Below are positions 12,790 to 23,405 of a stretch of 64,000 nt of DNA, in pieces. The DNA is from Delphinus delphis (Eukaryota > Chordata > Mammalia > Artiodactyla > Delphinidae), in the NCBI RefSeq assembly GCF_949987515.2, contig NC_082696.1, forward strand, positions 57,380,947-57,444,946, given 5' to 3'. How positions within the stretch are numbered: the first letter of the stretch is position 1; every line of letters begins with the position of its first letter. The position numbers and the translations under genes are program-made. The notes beneath the pieces were generated by a model. It saw only the letters and a list, made by a program, of their open reading frames with translations, was not told where the DNA came from and did no database searches.

Positions 12790-14879
12790 TTTCATTATAC
12801 TCTAATATCATTAGGTATTGTCTTGTGATAACACATCTGTCACATACTGCCTTGATACATTAGTATTGGTATATAAGCCCTATGTTCTCTTCTAAATTTT
12901 AAGTTCCTGTAGGAAAGTGACCAAGAATTTAACACATTCTTAGCTCACAAAACCAATAATACAGTGTCTTGATCATTGTAAATTAATAGATATCTGTCAA
13001 ACCCAGTGATTTGCCAAAAGAATGTTATCTAAAACATAATTTAATATGTATTATATTTTCAAAAATTCATTGTCTTTTTCCATCTTACATACAATCATAA
13101 GTAAATTATCTGTTAGAATCTCCAAGCAGGCAACGAACTTGAAAAAAATTTCAATTTCCTCTTTGACTTCCGGTTTAGGGGTACCTAAGCTACTCAAAAC
13201 AAATAACTACTTCTCGACATTTAACTGATCTCAAAGGACAGAAATACTCCAAATTATCCCTGTTGGCCTATTCCAGTATTTATTTAGATTAATGCTTTTC
13301 CCCAATTCTAGCCAAATTCTCTTGACACAATGAATATCTTCCAAAGATATTATCTTCTCAGTCTTTAATCCAAGTAAAGCAAAATTATTAGTTTCTTCTC
13401 AGAGGATCTATTTTTCTCATCTTTAAATCAACTTGAATCCTCTTTCAAGATTCATTCTCATTCCTGCACTGAAAAGAAAATACAGAAACCAGCGCCAAGG
13501 TTCAATGATGAATGACTTTCTGGATACATTAAAATATTACCTTGCATTTTTTCATAAAAGCTACATCTAGCCTTGTGCTCACTGTGATTGATAAGACCCT
13601 CGGAACTTGGCTACATTTGTGAGGATTTTCTCCATCCCAGAGCTGTCTGACTTTGTTTTAGTCCCTAAGTGAACTGTTTTGCAATGGGGTCTAAAAACCA
13701 TTCTCTAATATATCAAGGAAACTCTAGGAGGTGTTATTTGCCCTAGCTAATTTAGTATCATGAGCAGACATGATGAAATCTCAATTTCTTCATCCACGTC
13801 AGAGCTATCCAATACAATCAGCCCTTGAGGGGCTCCTGAGAAGCCATTCCTAATGGGTGATCTTTCGTCTTATTATTGTATTCACTAACAGTAGTTTGGT
13901 CTAGACTTAATCTTTTTAGCTTGTAGACAAGACTGTCAGGAGGTGAGTAAGTGGTGGTGATGAGGGGGAATCTAAACCCTTATCAAAATCAGTCCGGGTA
14001 TGCCTGTTGCTTCTCCTGGGTCTAAATGCAGCTCACCTCTCACATAGCACGAATGCCATATTTTACAACATGACTCATGCCCAAAGAACCATGTCTAATA
14101 CTAATACTTTATGTTTATTTACATCATTGGAGTGGATCATTGGATCATTTTTAATAATTCAAGAGCTTTTCCTATGACTTTTAGGTTGCACCAGTCTAGA
14201 AAACTATTTTAAGAATGCTCCTATTAAGACTAAGAAGTTTACAAAATAATGGATGAATCTGTGGTTGAAAGCCTAAAGTGATAAATGATAACCACAAAAA
14301 TCCCACATGTGAAGAAATTCTCTGTTCTTTTTGGAAAAGGAAAGGCACTAGGGAAGATTAGATCTAAAGTTTTCCCAAAGGCTTATGCCCTGAAAATTGA
14401 AAAAAGACCAAACTCTGGAAACTGTTAAGATTTTTTTTAAGGGATTAGTCCTGAAAGCAGGCTGAGGGAGAACTACTCTAAACTGAGAGAGGGATTGTGC
14501 CCAATTGATATCAGATGTCTGAAGTTAAACACCAAGTAATCTTTCCATTTTACTTTTCATGATAGTGACAGGCAAATCTAAATCTATTTTTGATGCTCTT
14601 TCATGGAAGATACTGGAGAATCTATCCTGCCTTTGTACATTTGGTGTTTATGACAGGTCATATTTTCTTTGAAAGCCATAGGGATTGAATATATAGAATC
14701 CCAGGAAGTGGCATAAATGACCCAATAGAGATGTTACCAGTCCCCAAACAGTATCTATAGTTTTGAAAATCTGCCGAAGGAAGTTAAATAACAACAACAA
14801 CAATAATAAAAATGACAACAATAATTCTTCAGTGTAGCTGTACTTTCACTAGAAATGAAAATAATGTGCTGTTTTGCTC
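12790..14879. other. Gene-free, mostly unique sequence
   Basis: No supported gene. On the reverse strand, about 13,440-13,960 reads like a decayed old LINE, with a translated ATDTKLAR-like patch in one frame reminiscent of CR1/L3 reverse transcriptase. The match is too weak to annotate as an element. Confidence 0.45.
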
Positions 14880-16240
14880 ATTATAAAAATTACACATATT
14901 CATTGTTCAATAAAAAGGTTAAGAAAATTACAAAAAACAAAGTAAAAATCACTGACAGCCTTTCATTCAGACAACTACTTTTTGTTTGTAAGCTTCCTTC
15001 TATCTCTTTACATACATAAGTACATGTAAAATTGTGTGTCCAAGTTTACACAAATGGGATCATATTGTGCAATATATTTTCATTCTACAATATAGTATAA
15101 ATATTTTAATGTTATTAAATACATTTTTAATGGCTGCATAGAATTCTATTGAATATGTACATTTAGGTTGATGGATATTTAAATTATCTTCATTTTTTGG
15201 CTATTGTAAATAAGACTTCCGTAAGCAAGCTTCAGCATGTGCTGGCAGATTTGTGCAATTGAGTCTTTAAGAAAAATTTATTTGAAGTCGATTTCCTGGA
15301 ATGAAGAGACTGTACATTTAAGGTTTTGGTACATATTACCTAACTGCTTTCCAGAAGATCTTTATTAATTACTCTCAAAACAATGCATGATTAAGTTCAT
15401 TTATAATTCTAAGACTAAGCTTACTGTTGCAAACAGCAACTTCCATCAACTTTTTATCATTGTCAATTTGCTGGGTGAAAATGATGTTTAATTGCTGCTT
15501 ATATTAATTTATTTGATTAATAGCAAAGCTTGAAATATTAACTTGAATTTTTAATTTTGTCAATTGTCAGTTTATTATGTCCTTGGTCACCTATCTTTCT
15601 AGTATTGATTTTAAGGAGCTTTTTCTAAAACTATGTATTAGGGATGATCAATTTTGTCTACCATGTTTAGTTCAAATATTTTCCTGGATTATTGTTTGTC
15701 TTTTGACTTTGTATACAGTATTTTTTAACTGTACAAAATTTGTAACCAATATAGTCAAAATTTTATATAGTCAATTTTACACTTCTGGTTTCCGTGTCAT
15801 GATATATTTAGAAAAATACTCAGCCCTAAAAATTTTATGTGATTTTTCTTTTCGAATTTAAATTTTGGGATCTATGAAGGGATTGAATTCTATATGAGGA
15901 TAAAGATTGGGATCAAGATTTTTTTTTTAATTTAAATGGCTAAACAATTGTCCCAATATCCTTTAGTGAAAAATAATCATTCACTTCCTCATTATTTAAA
16001 CACCCTCTCATTATATATAAGATTCTCATATATACATGGTTATCTTTCCATAGTCTCTCTATAATTCAATTAATCTGTCTCTTCCTATAGCAGGAACATC
16101 AGTTTTAATTACTATAGTTTTATGATATGTTTTGCCATCTAGTGAAAGATCACTTTCTTATATTTAAAGAACACTTCTAGTTCTTCTCATGTATTCTTCT
16201 AAATGAACTATAGATACATTTAGTCAAGTTCGAAAAAAAT
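14880..16240 (-). mobile_element. Ancient L1 fragment (L1M-type)
   Basis: Antisense L1 from the 3' end into late ORF2. TTTAATGGCTGCATAGAATT, GGTTGATGGATATTTAAATT and TTTTTGGCTATTGTAAATAA match the 3' region. CAGTTTTAATTACTATAGTT near 16,100 corresponds to the region antisense to 'WYWYQNR' in ORF2. It is very diverged, with the order of L1 blocks preserved over about 1.3 kb. The small open frame at 15,577-15,861 lies inside it and is not a gene. Confidence 0.65.
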
Positions 16241-16345
16241 TTTTGGACTTTTAATTGAATGAGTAGATAAATTTAAGTAGAATTAACTGTTGCCCTCTGT
16301 GGTTGCTCATGACGTGTCAACTTGAGTAGGTCAAACTACATATCC

Positions 16346-17018
16346 AAGAATTCCATTTCCTTATATATATATTAGCATATGGTATTTGTTTTTCTCTTTC
16401 TGACTTACTTCACTCTGTATGACAGACTCTAGGTCCATCCACCTCACTACAAATAACTCAATTTCGTTTCTTTTTATGGCTGAGTAATATTCCATTGTAT
16501 ATATGTGCCACATCTTCTTTATCCATTCATCTGTCGATGGACACTTAGGTTGCTTCCATGTCCTGGCTACTGTAAATAGAGCTGCAATAAACATTGTGGT
16601 ACATGACTCTTTTTGAATTATGGAATCTAAAAAAAAAAAAAGTGGTCATGAAGAACCTAGGGGCAGGACGGGAATAACTAAACAGACCTACTAGAGAATG
16701 GACTTGAGGACACGGGGAGGGGAAGGGTAAGCTTGGACAAAGGGAGAGAGTGGCATGGACATATATACACTACCAAATGTAAAACTGATAGGTGGGGGAA
16801 GCAGCCGCATAGCACAGGGAGATCAGCTCAGTGCTTTGTGACCACCTAGAGGGGTGGGATAGGGAGGGTGGGAGGGAGGGAGATGCAAGAGGGAAGTGAT
16901 ATGGCGATATATGTATATGTATAGCTGATTCACTTTGTTATAAAGCAGAAACTAACACACCATTGTAAAGCAATTATACTCCAATAAAGATATTTAAAAA
17001 AAAAAAAGAATTCCATTT
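16346..17018. mobile_element. Twin-primed (5'-inverted) L1 insertion with target duplications
   Basis: Target duplications AAGAATTCCATTT lie at 16,346-16,358 and 17,006-17,018. Inside, 16,359 to about 16,619 is antisense L1 encoding the ORF2 C-terminus (reverse strand contains IKKMWHIYTMEYYSAIKRNE). From about 16,620 to 17,005 is sense L1 3' UTR (GTGGTCATGAAGAACCTAGG, GCAGCCGCATAGCACAGGG, CACTTTGTTATAAAGCAGAA) ending in an A tail. The antisense part ends in L1 order just before the sense part begins, so little or no L1 sequence was lost at the inversion joint. This is the classic outcome of twin priming. Confidence 0.92.
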
Positions 17019-17639
17019 TTTGTGTGTTTCCTAGTAGAGCGGGTCACAAGAGGGCTTCTTGGGTGAGATTTAGAAGGTGGAGGTGAAGCAGCCACCATTT
17101 TGACGCTTACATACTTTATAACTACTTTGCTGACTCCCTTTGTTGGTATGAGGCAGCTGGACCTGCAACTGTTCCACCTTCTCCCGGATCCTCCATCAGT
17201 TTCTCTGACTTCCGGGCCAGGTGTGTGTGACTTCCTCGCCATGACCAAGGTCTCCAGCTTCTGCATGGTACCACGCCATCAAGATCTGAGATGGACAGGA
17301 CTAGGGTGAGGAAAGCAAGGCACCTAGGGCTCCAGTGTTAAGGGGTGCTCACTCTCAGATTCGTGCAAGTGCTGCCTTATAATTGCACAAAACTGAGAGT
17401 GCGTGCCTGCTTCAGTTGGCCCTCTAGGAGTCCTACTGCCCTCACCCTAGTTCTAGCACTATGATGCAGCTAGAACTGACTCAGGTTTGGTTAGTCCCCA
17501 CCAGCTCCTGAGTTTGTTTGTGAGTTCTACTTTGTTCTTTCTCTGTCCCACCTCATATTCATGCTCCAGCTCAGACCCAAAGACAATCACTTTACAGAGA
17601 CAGTTTAAATAGTTTCCACAATTGCATAAGGTCAAATCC
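17019..17639. other. Gene-free sequence
   Basis: Locally GC-richer DNA (17,040-17,330) with short overlapping frames on both strands. No domain or splice structure convinces me. Confidence 0.5.
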
Positions 17640-17915
17640 TAGTAACAAATTCCTGTGCATACTCACACACAGAATTCAGAAAAATATTTGAACTTATTAT
17701 GGCAGACATAGTTGAACAATGCTAATATATACAAAAATGTTCTTAAAAATCAATAGTAGAAAAATAAGTGACCAAGGACATGATAAACCAGCAATTCACG
17801 AAAGGATGAAAACTTCAAAGTAATATTTTAAGCTTCGCTATTAATCAAAGAAATGAGTATAAGCACAACCATTAAATATCAGTTTTCACCCATCATATTG
17901 GTGATGATGATGTGT
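17640..17915 (+). mobile_element. Ancient L1 fragment
   Basis: Sense-strand block parallel to the L1 passage 'caaaggacatgaacaggcaattcac…': here GACCAAGGACATGATAAACC, AGCAATTCACGAAAGGATG, then AATCAAAGAAATGAGTATAA and TTTTCACCCATCATATTGGT. Non-coding relic. Confidence 0.65.
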
Positions 17916-18805
17916 AAGTATTCTTCCCAGCTCCATTCTATTCCCTCCTTCCTCAATAATCCCCAATCCTTTGACTTATATTATACAAATCAATACAACT
18001 CACTCTTCCATCTTCTTATAGTCATCTACAGAAAACCAGTCACTCCTTTTAACTCACTGAAGTTTTATCTCCTGGCTCACCATCTACCACTAATCTGTCA
18101 TCATTCTTGATGTCTCACAAATCATCTATTCAACACCCTGGACTCTCCATTCATAGAAATCTTCCATCTCAAGGATCTTACCCTCCACTCACCTCAGCCA
18201 CACTTTCCCAGACTCATGCCTCATGCTGTAATATCACTGGGTACTGTGCCACATCAGAAATCTTGTCACACCTTCCATTGTCACTAAAGAAGTGGTTAAT
18301 TAGATGTCTAAGGACTATAGAAGCAAGGGCTTCAGAACTTAAGTAATGACCTCACAACAGCAGTATTTTGCCTAATACTGGTTTTCATTTTTAACAATCT
18401 GACATGCATCCTACCTCCCAGATTTTAGTCTCCAATAACCACTCTTCATCCAAAGGAACCAGACGATTGTGAAAGTAGCTGAATCCATGTCTTGGGTCAA
18501 GAATAAGTTTAGATAGGTCTATGATATATTGTTGTTTCCAGAAATCAAGAATACTTTTTAAAAAGTGCTTAAACTTTTTAAACAAAGCAGCTACTTAAAT
18601 TTGCTCTTGAAGACTGTTACCACAATTTAATATCATAATAAGTGTTTGGAGCAAGTTAAATCTGTGAAAAACCATTAGCCTATAATGAAATTCAAAAAGA
18701 AAAAGTTAATACTTTTAAAATAGTTATAATAAAAAGAAAGGTGGCAAGAATAGGACATGGTTAATTTTTAAAATTAATTTTAATAAATTTGGATGAAAAC
18801 TCTAA
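17916..18805. other. Gene-free sequence, possible old LINE debris
   Basis: C/T-rich stretch 17,920-18,300 with open plus-strand frames (85 and 79 codons) but no recognisable domain. It may be decayed LINE sequence. No gene is supported. Confidence 0.4.
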
Positions 18806-19286
18806 TGGAAAATGTGCACATATCCTAATGTTCATTGCAGCATTATTTACAATAGCCAAGACATGGAAGCAACCTGTCCATCAACAAAGGAATAGACAAA
18901 GAAGATGTGGTATATACATATACAACAGAAGATTACTCAGCCATAAATAAGAATGAAATAATGCCATTCACAGCAACATGGATGGACCTAGAGATTATCA
19001 TATTAAGTGAAGTAATTCAGACAGAGAAAGACAAATATGATATAATATCGCTTATATGCAGAATATTTTTAAAAATGATACAAATGAACTTATCTACAAA
19101 ACTAAAACAGACTCATGGACATAGAAAACAATCTTATGGTTACCAAAGGGGAAAACAGCGGGGAGGGACAAATTAGGAGTTTGGGATTAACAGATACACA
19201 CTACTATATATAAAACAGGCAAACAAGAAGCTGCTGTATAGGAACTATATTCAATATCTTGTAATAACCTACAATGGAAAAGAATC

Positions 19287-19360
<74 letters not shown>

Positions 19361-19440
19361 TAAAATCACTTTGCTGTACACCTGAAACTACATATAGTTG
19401 ATTTACATCTACAATGTAAATCAACTATACTCCAAAAAAA
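18806..19440 (+). mobile_element. 5'-truncated L1, 3' end
   Basis: Sense L1 with the ORF2 C-terminal stretch (ATTTACAATAGCCAAGACAT, ATGGATGGACCTAGAGATTA; a frame reads AINKNEIMPFTATWMDLE) followed by the L1 3' UTR to CACTTTGCTGTACACCTGAA. The 3' UTR is interrupted by a composite microsatellite (19,286-19,360). Near the end it carries a 16-bp perfect inverted repeat (19,393-19,429). The subfamily is older than the CACTTTGTTATAAAGCAG type seen elsewhere in the window. Confidence 0.85.
19286..19360. repeat. Composite microsatellite (AAAT)n-(TA)n-(CA)n
   Basis: About ten AAAT units, then about thirteen TA units, then six or so CA units. It lies within the 3' UTR of a truncated L1, so it probably grew from an A-rich L1 segment. 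Confidence 0.95.
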
Positions 19441-19585
19441 ATATTTTTTTTTAAATTTTGGGCCTTTAAATTTTGGGCCTTTTGGGCCTTTTTTAAATTT
19501 TTTTTTAAATTTTTTTTAAATTTTTTTTTAAATTTTTTAAAAATTTGGGCCTTTAAAAAATTTTTTTTTTAATTTTTTAAATTTA
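19441..19585. repeat. T/A-rich tandem tract with GGGCC spacers
   Basis: Blocks of TTTAAATTT alternate with TTTGGGCCT. GGGCC occurs four times (first near 19,460, last near 19,547), separated by long T runs broken by AAA. It directly follows the L1 end, and looks like local tandem and inverted expansion of an L1 tail plus flank. It is not a standard microsatellite. Confidence 0.8.
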
Positions 19586-19589
19586 CGTG

Positions 19590-20389
19590 GATGTTGTTTT
19601 TTCCGTACTTATATGCTTGTCTAAGAAATGCATTATTAAAACCTGAAATTGCCAACCTTTGGCCATTTTGACTTACAAAAATGGCAATGTCATATGGTTC
19701 AGCCAATACAGCCACATTTGTATGTATCTGTGTAGGAAACAAAGGGTGTAAACACCAAAAATACTAGAAACTGTACAAAGAATTGTAAAGAATAATTTGC
19801 TCTAAGGGTCATCCCAAAATAACCGGTTAAAAAGAAGGGGAAACAGTGAGAAGCCAAATAATGGATTAGCCCATGTCCTGAAAGGAGAACTCACTGCATA
19901 AAATTACCTCCTTGTCATTTGGATGGCCCTGCTATTTATGATGAAATAGCAAGAAGGCCCAAAAAAGTAAACTATTTTTCCTTATACAAAGAAGCCCAGG
20001 CATTATAGATCCCAACTATGTCATTCTCTCCTCTTTATCCAGCCTCCTTACTACAATGCAGACATGCAATTCTATGAGGCTGACAGCATTTGGAGTCCAC
20101 TGATCTCACTACTTCACACTGCCCATTCCCCACTTCACGTTCTCATATCTCTCCTTCCTGGCTTAGAGTCCGCAGTGCCTCACCAGAATTGCTCTTTGTA
20201 AACATGCTCCATTTCCTTGTTCTCTTTCTACACTTTCTCAACTGGCAAAACACAGGTTCAAGTTTCACCCAATTGTCCCCCTACTCCATGACTTACCACA
20301 ATTGGCTGACTGGTCATACGTTAAATGTATGACTGAGACTCTAAAGTAGGACATCAGCATTGCTCAGCAATCCTAGAAAATTCACTCTC
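19590..20389. other. Gene-free sequence
   Basis: No gene recognised. From about 20,050 the sequence becomes C/T-rich like the L2 relic that follows and may be its more decayed upstream part. Confidence 0.5.
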
Positions 20390-21630
20390 AATCCAAGATG
20401 ACAACTTTATACTTCTTTCTCTGTTTCAAATCTCCATTATCCTCTTCTCTTTTTTCCATTTCAACTGATTACCTTGCCCTTCATTGCACTGGGGAAGCAG
20501 AAGCAATCCGAAGCAAAGTACCTCATCTTCCTACCAGAAAACCTACTAACCTACCCATTTAAGTTGCCATAAACTCTGCCTTCCTCCTATTGTTAGTGAT
20601 GGCCACTACCTCCCCTTATGTATTTAAGTGCATACTGCATACACTCTTGTCTGTTCAAGGACATTGATCCTGCGATTACCTGCTTTCTCCTAACAATTAC
20701 CTGATGCTCTTTCCCGCAGTATAAAAATGCGCTAATTTTCACATTAAAAAACAAACAACACTTATTGACTCCAAATGCTCCTCCAAGCTCCATTTTTTCA
20801 GCAGAACTCCTCATAAGGGTTTCTATACTATCTTTCTACAGCTATCTTACTTTCTTACACTCATTATCTCCATTTATTTAATCCAAGTCACTTTACTAGA
20901 AGGATTCAGGTCAAGGCTGCCAAGGATTATCTTGCTGGATTTAATGGTTAGTTTTTGCTCTTCATATTCCTCCAGCCTCTTGGCCGACTTCCTTCTTGGC
21001 TTTCCTCGCTTGTCTGTAAGGATGCTGTACTCTCCCTATGTTTCTATTGACTAACTATCGCGTCTTCTCAGTTTCCTTTATGAGCCTCTTGGCTTAGTTC
21101 TAGGTCCCCTTCTTTTCTCCATGTCTTGCTCCCTAAACATCTCATCTAGCTCCATATCTTTATTTTTTTTAAATTTATTTATTTTAGTTTATTTTTGGCT
21201 GCGTTGGATCTTCATTGCTGTGCACAGGCTTTCGCTAGCTGCCGCGAGCAGGGGCTACTCTTCGTTGCGGTGCGCGGGCTTCTCATTGTGGTGGCTTCCC
21301 TTGTTGCGGAGCAAGGGCTCTTGGCACAAAGGCTCAGTAGTTGTGGCTCGCAGGCTCTAGAGCGCAGGCTCAGTAGATGTGGCGCACAGGCTAAGCTGCT
21401 CCGCGGCATGGGGGATCTTCCCAAACCAGGGCTCAGATCCATGTCCCCTGCGTTGGCAGGCGGATTCTTAACCACTGCACCACCAGGGAAGTCGCTAACT
21501 CCATATCTTTAAATGCCACATATACACTGATGACTCAAATTTATGCCTCCATCCTGACCTCTTCCTTGATTTCCAGACTCCTATGTCCAACTGCCTACTC
21601 ACTTCACGTGGATGCTTCACAGGTGTCTTT
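20390..21630 (+). mobile_element. L2 LINE relic covering the reverse-transcriptase region
   Basis: Sense-strand L2 (CR1-clade LINE). Recognisable blocks are ACTGATTACCTTGCC, AAACCTACTAACCTACCC, AAACTCTGCCTTCCTCC, GTTCAAGGACATTGATCC and AGTTCTAGGTCCCCTTCTTT. After the nested SINE it continues AAATGCCACATATACACTGA, which encodes IYTDDS, the eroded YADD catalytic box of the reverse transcriptase. Many frameshifts and stops make it non-functional. A CHR SINE (21,162-21,494) splits it. Confidence 0.75.
21162..21494 (-). mobile_element. CHR-family SINE, long form, inside L2
   Basis: The reverse complement begins near GACTTCCCTGGTGGTGCAG at 21,494 and ends in a T-rich (plus strand) tail near 21,162. 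Flanking duplications are CTAGCTCCATATCTTT (21,146-21,161) and CTAACTCCATATCTTT (21,495-21,510). It is the long form of about 330 bp with the extra 3' block (GGATCTTCATTGCTGTGC on plus), like the copies at 25,371 and 55,070 but more diverged. Confidence 0.9.
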
Positions 21631-21860
21631 GTCAAGGTTCTTCAGAGAAAGGAGACCTAGAGGATGTGTATATACAGAGAAAGACGTTCATTTTAAAGAA
21701 CTGGCCTATGCATTTACGAAGGCTGTCAAATCCAAAATATGTAGGGTGGGATGACTGGCTGGAGACCCAGGAAGAAGCCAATGTCACAGCTGTAGTCTGC
21801 TGCAGAACTCCCTCTTGCTTGGGGCAAAGTACAAAGCAAAGAGACCAATTAGGAAGTTCC
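21605..21860. mobile_element. Unassigned old interspersed repeat
   Basis: GGTTCTTCAGAGAAAGGAGA, GTGTATATACAGAGAAAGA, AAAGAACTGGCCTATGC, GGCTGTCAAATCCAAAATAT, ACTGGCTGGAGACCCAGGAA and GCAGAACTCCCTCTTGC follow a repeat common in mammals (…AGAGAAACAGAACCAATAGG…). I cannot name the family with certainty. The two open frames over it are repeat-derived. Confidence 0.5.
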
Positions 21861-22069
21861 TGCAGGAATCCAGTAGAGAGTTGATGGGGGCTTCCACAAG
21901 GGTGGAGGCAGAGAGGGTAGTAAGAAGTGGCTAGATCTTCAATATATATTTCAAGATATGACCTGAAAGATTTCCTATCAGATTGGATGTGGAGTGTGGC
22001 AGAAAAGCAAGATTCAAGGATGACTCCACAGTTTTAAAGACTGAGACACTAGAAGAATAGAGATGTGAT

Positions 22070-22830
22070 CAACCAAGACACAGGGGATTGCAGAGCTGCC
22101 AGAGTTTGTTTGGAACAGTTAAGTTCTAGATGTTTATTAGACTTCCCAATGGAACTGCTGAATAAGAAGTTGGATATGAGACCAGAGTTCAGAGGAGAGT
22201 TCTGGCTTGGAAATAAAAATTATCAGTTTATAGATGGTAATGAAAGTCTTGAAACTAGATGCAACCACACAGGAATAATGTATATAGGGAAAAGGAGAGG
22301 TCCAAGGTCTGTGCCTTGAGCTACTTCAATATTAAGAGGTCAGGAAGTTGAGAAGAAACAAGAAAAAGAAGCTGAGAAGAAGAGGCAAGAGAGAAATGAA
22401 AAAATCAGGTGTTCTTGAAGAAAGCGTTTTACGAAAAAGCAGCAATCAAATGGGTCAAATGCTAGTAGAAGATCGAAAAAGATGAAAAGTAAGATGTGGC
22501 AGTTGGACTTAGCAATACATTAGCTAGGAGGACCTCAACAAGTACAATTCTGATCGGGTAGAGAGGACAAAATCCCTCAGATGTTCAAGAGAGTATTGGA
22601 GAAAAGGAATTGGAGACAGAGAGTACAGACAACTATTTCAAGAAATTTTGTTATAAAGGAAAGGAAAGAAATCAGCCAGTGGCTGGAAGGATCAAGAAAT
22701 ATTGGATTTCTTTAAGGTAACAAAAATAACTGTAATGTCCAACAGAGAGTAGGCAATTGGTGTTGCAAAAGAGAAAAAGGAGAACTGTTGGAGTTGGTGA
22801 ACAAGGTAGAATCCAGTGCTCAAATGGAAG
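22070..22830 (-). mobile_element. L2 LINE relic, inverted relative to the one upstream
   Basis: The reverse complement reads through the L2 reverse-transcriptase region. GCTACTTCAATATTAAGAGG, AAGTTGGATATGAGACCAGA, GGTCAAATGCTAGTAGAAGA and GGAATTGGAGACAGAGAG on the plus strand are the complements of known L2 blocks. It overlaps the same part of the L2 sequence as the relic at 20,390-21,630 but lies in opposite orientation. The small open frame at 22,065-22,319 is derived from it. Confidence 0.7.
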
Positions 22831-23172
22831 AACAATCCCTGGGTAGGAATGTGGCATATGGCACAGCAGAGAGGGCCAAGTGTATGTTCACAGATGCACC
22901 TCATCTGTGTAAGCCCCGTGTAATTCCCTGTATAATGTCTCCTGAACTCAGACAAACTTATCATTTATGACACCCCCAAACACTCATCTGATGTGTTGGC
23001 CAGGAATCACAAGATAAAGACAAGGAATGGACTTGGGGGGCATGATGCTCCCTGTGTTTGTGGTTTCTGGTGCATCTGGAGCAGGTGGCTTCAGGCCTTG
23101 GCAAGACTTGAAATATGATATTTATTTTCCCATTGTAGTCGCCGAAGTCCAAAGTGGCTTTTCCATGCCATT

Positions 23173-23405
23173 TTAAAAAAATTGAAGTGTAGTTGATTTA
23201 CAATATTTTACCAGTTTCAGGTGTACAGCAAAGTGATTCAGTTATATTTTTTTCAGATTATATTCTATTATAGGTTATTACAAGATATTGAATATAATTC
23301 CCTGTGTAGTAAATCCTTGTTGCTTATCTATTTCATGTACTGTAGTTTGCATCTGTTAATCCTACACTCCTAATTTGTCTGTTTCCACACCACTTTGACC
23401 ACAGG
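23173..23405 (-). mobile_element. L1 3'-end fragment
   Basis: Starts TTAAAAAAATTGAAGTGTAG (reverse complement of an L1 tail), then GTTGATTTACAATATTTTAC, GGTGTACAGCAAAGTGATTC, TATAGGTTATTACAAGATAT, TTCCCTGTGTAGTAAATCC and ATGTACTGTAGTTTGCATC. A heavily 5'-truncated L1 of the older 'TGTACACCTGAA' tail type. Confidence 0.85.

Noticed and set aside
13440..13960. Possible CR1/L3 LINE on the minus strand
   Set aside because: A single DTKLAR-like patch is not enough; the rest does not follow the CR1 order I know.
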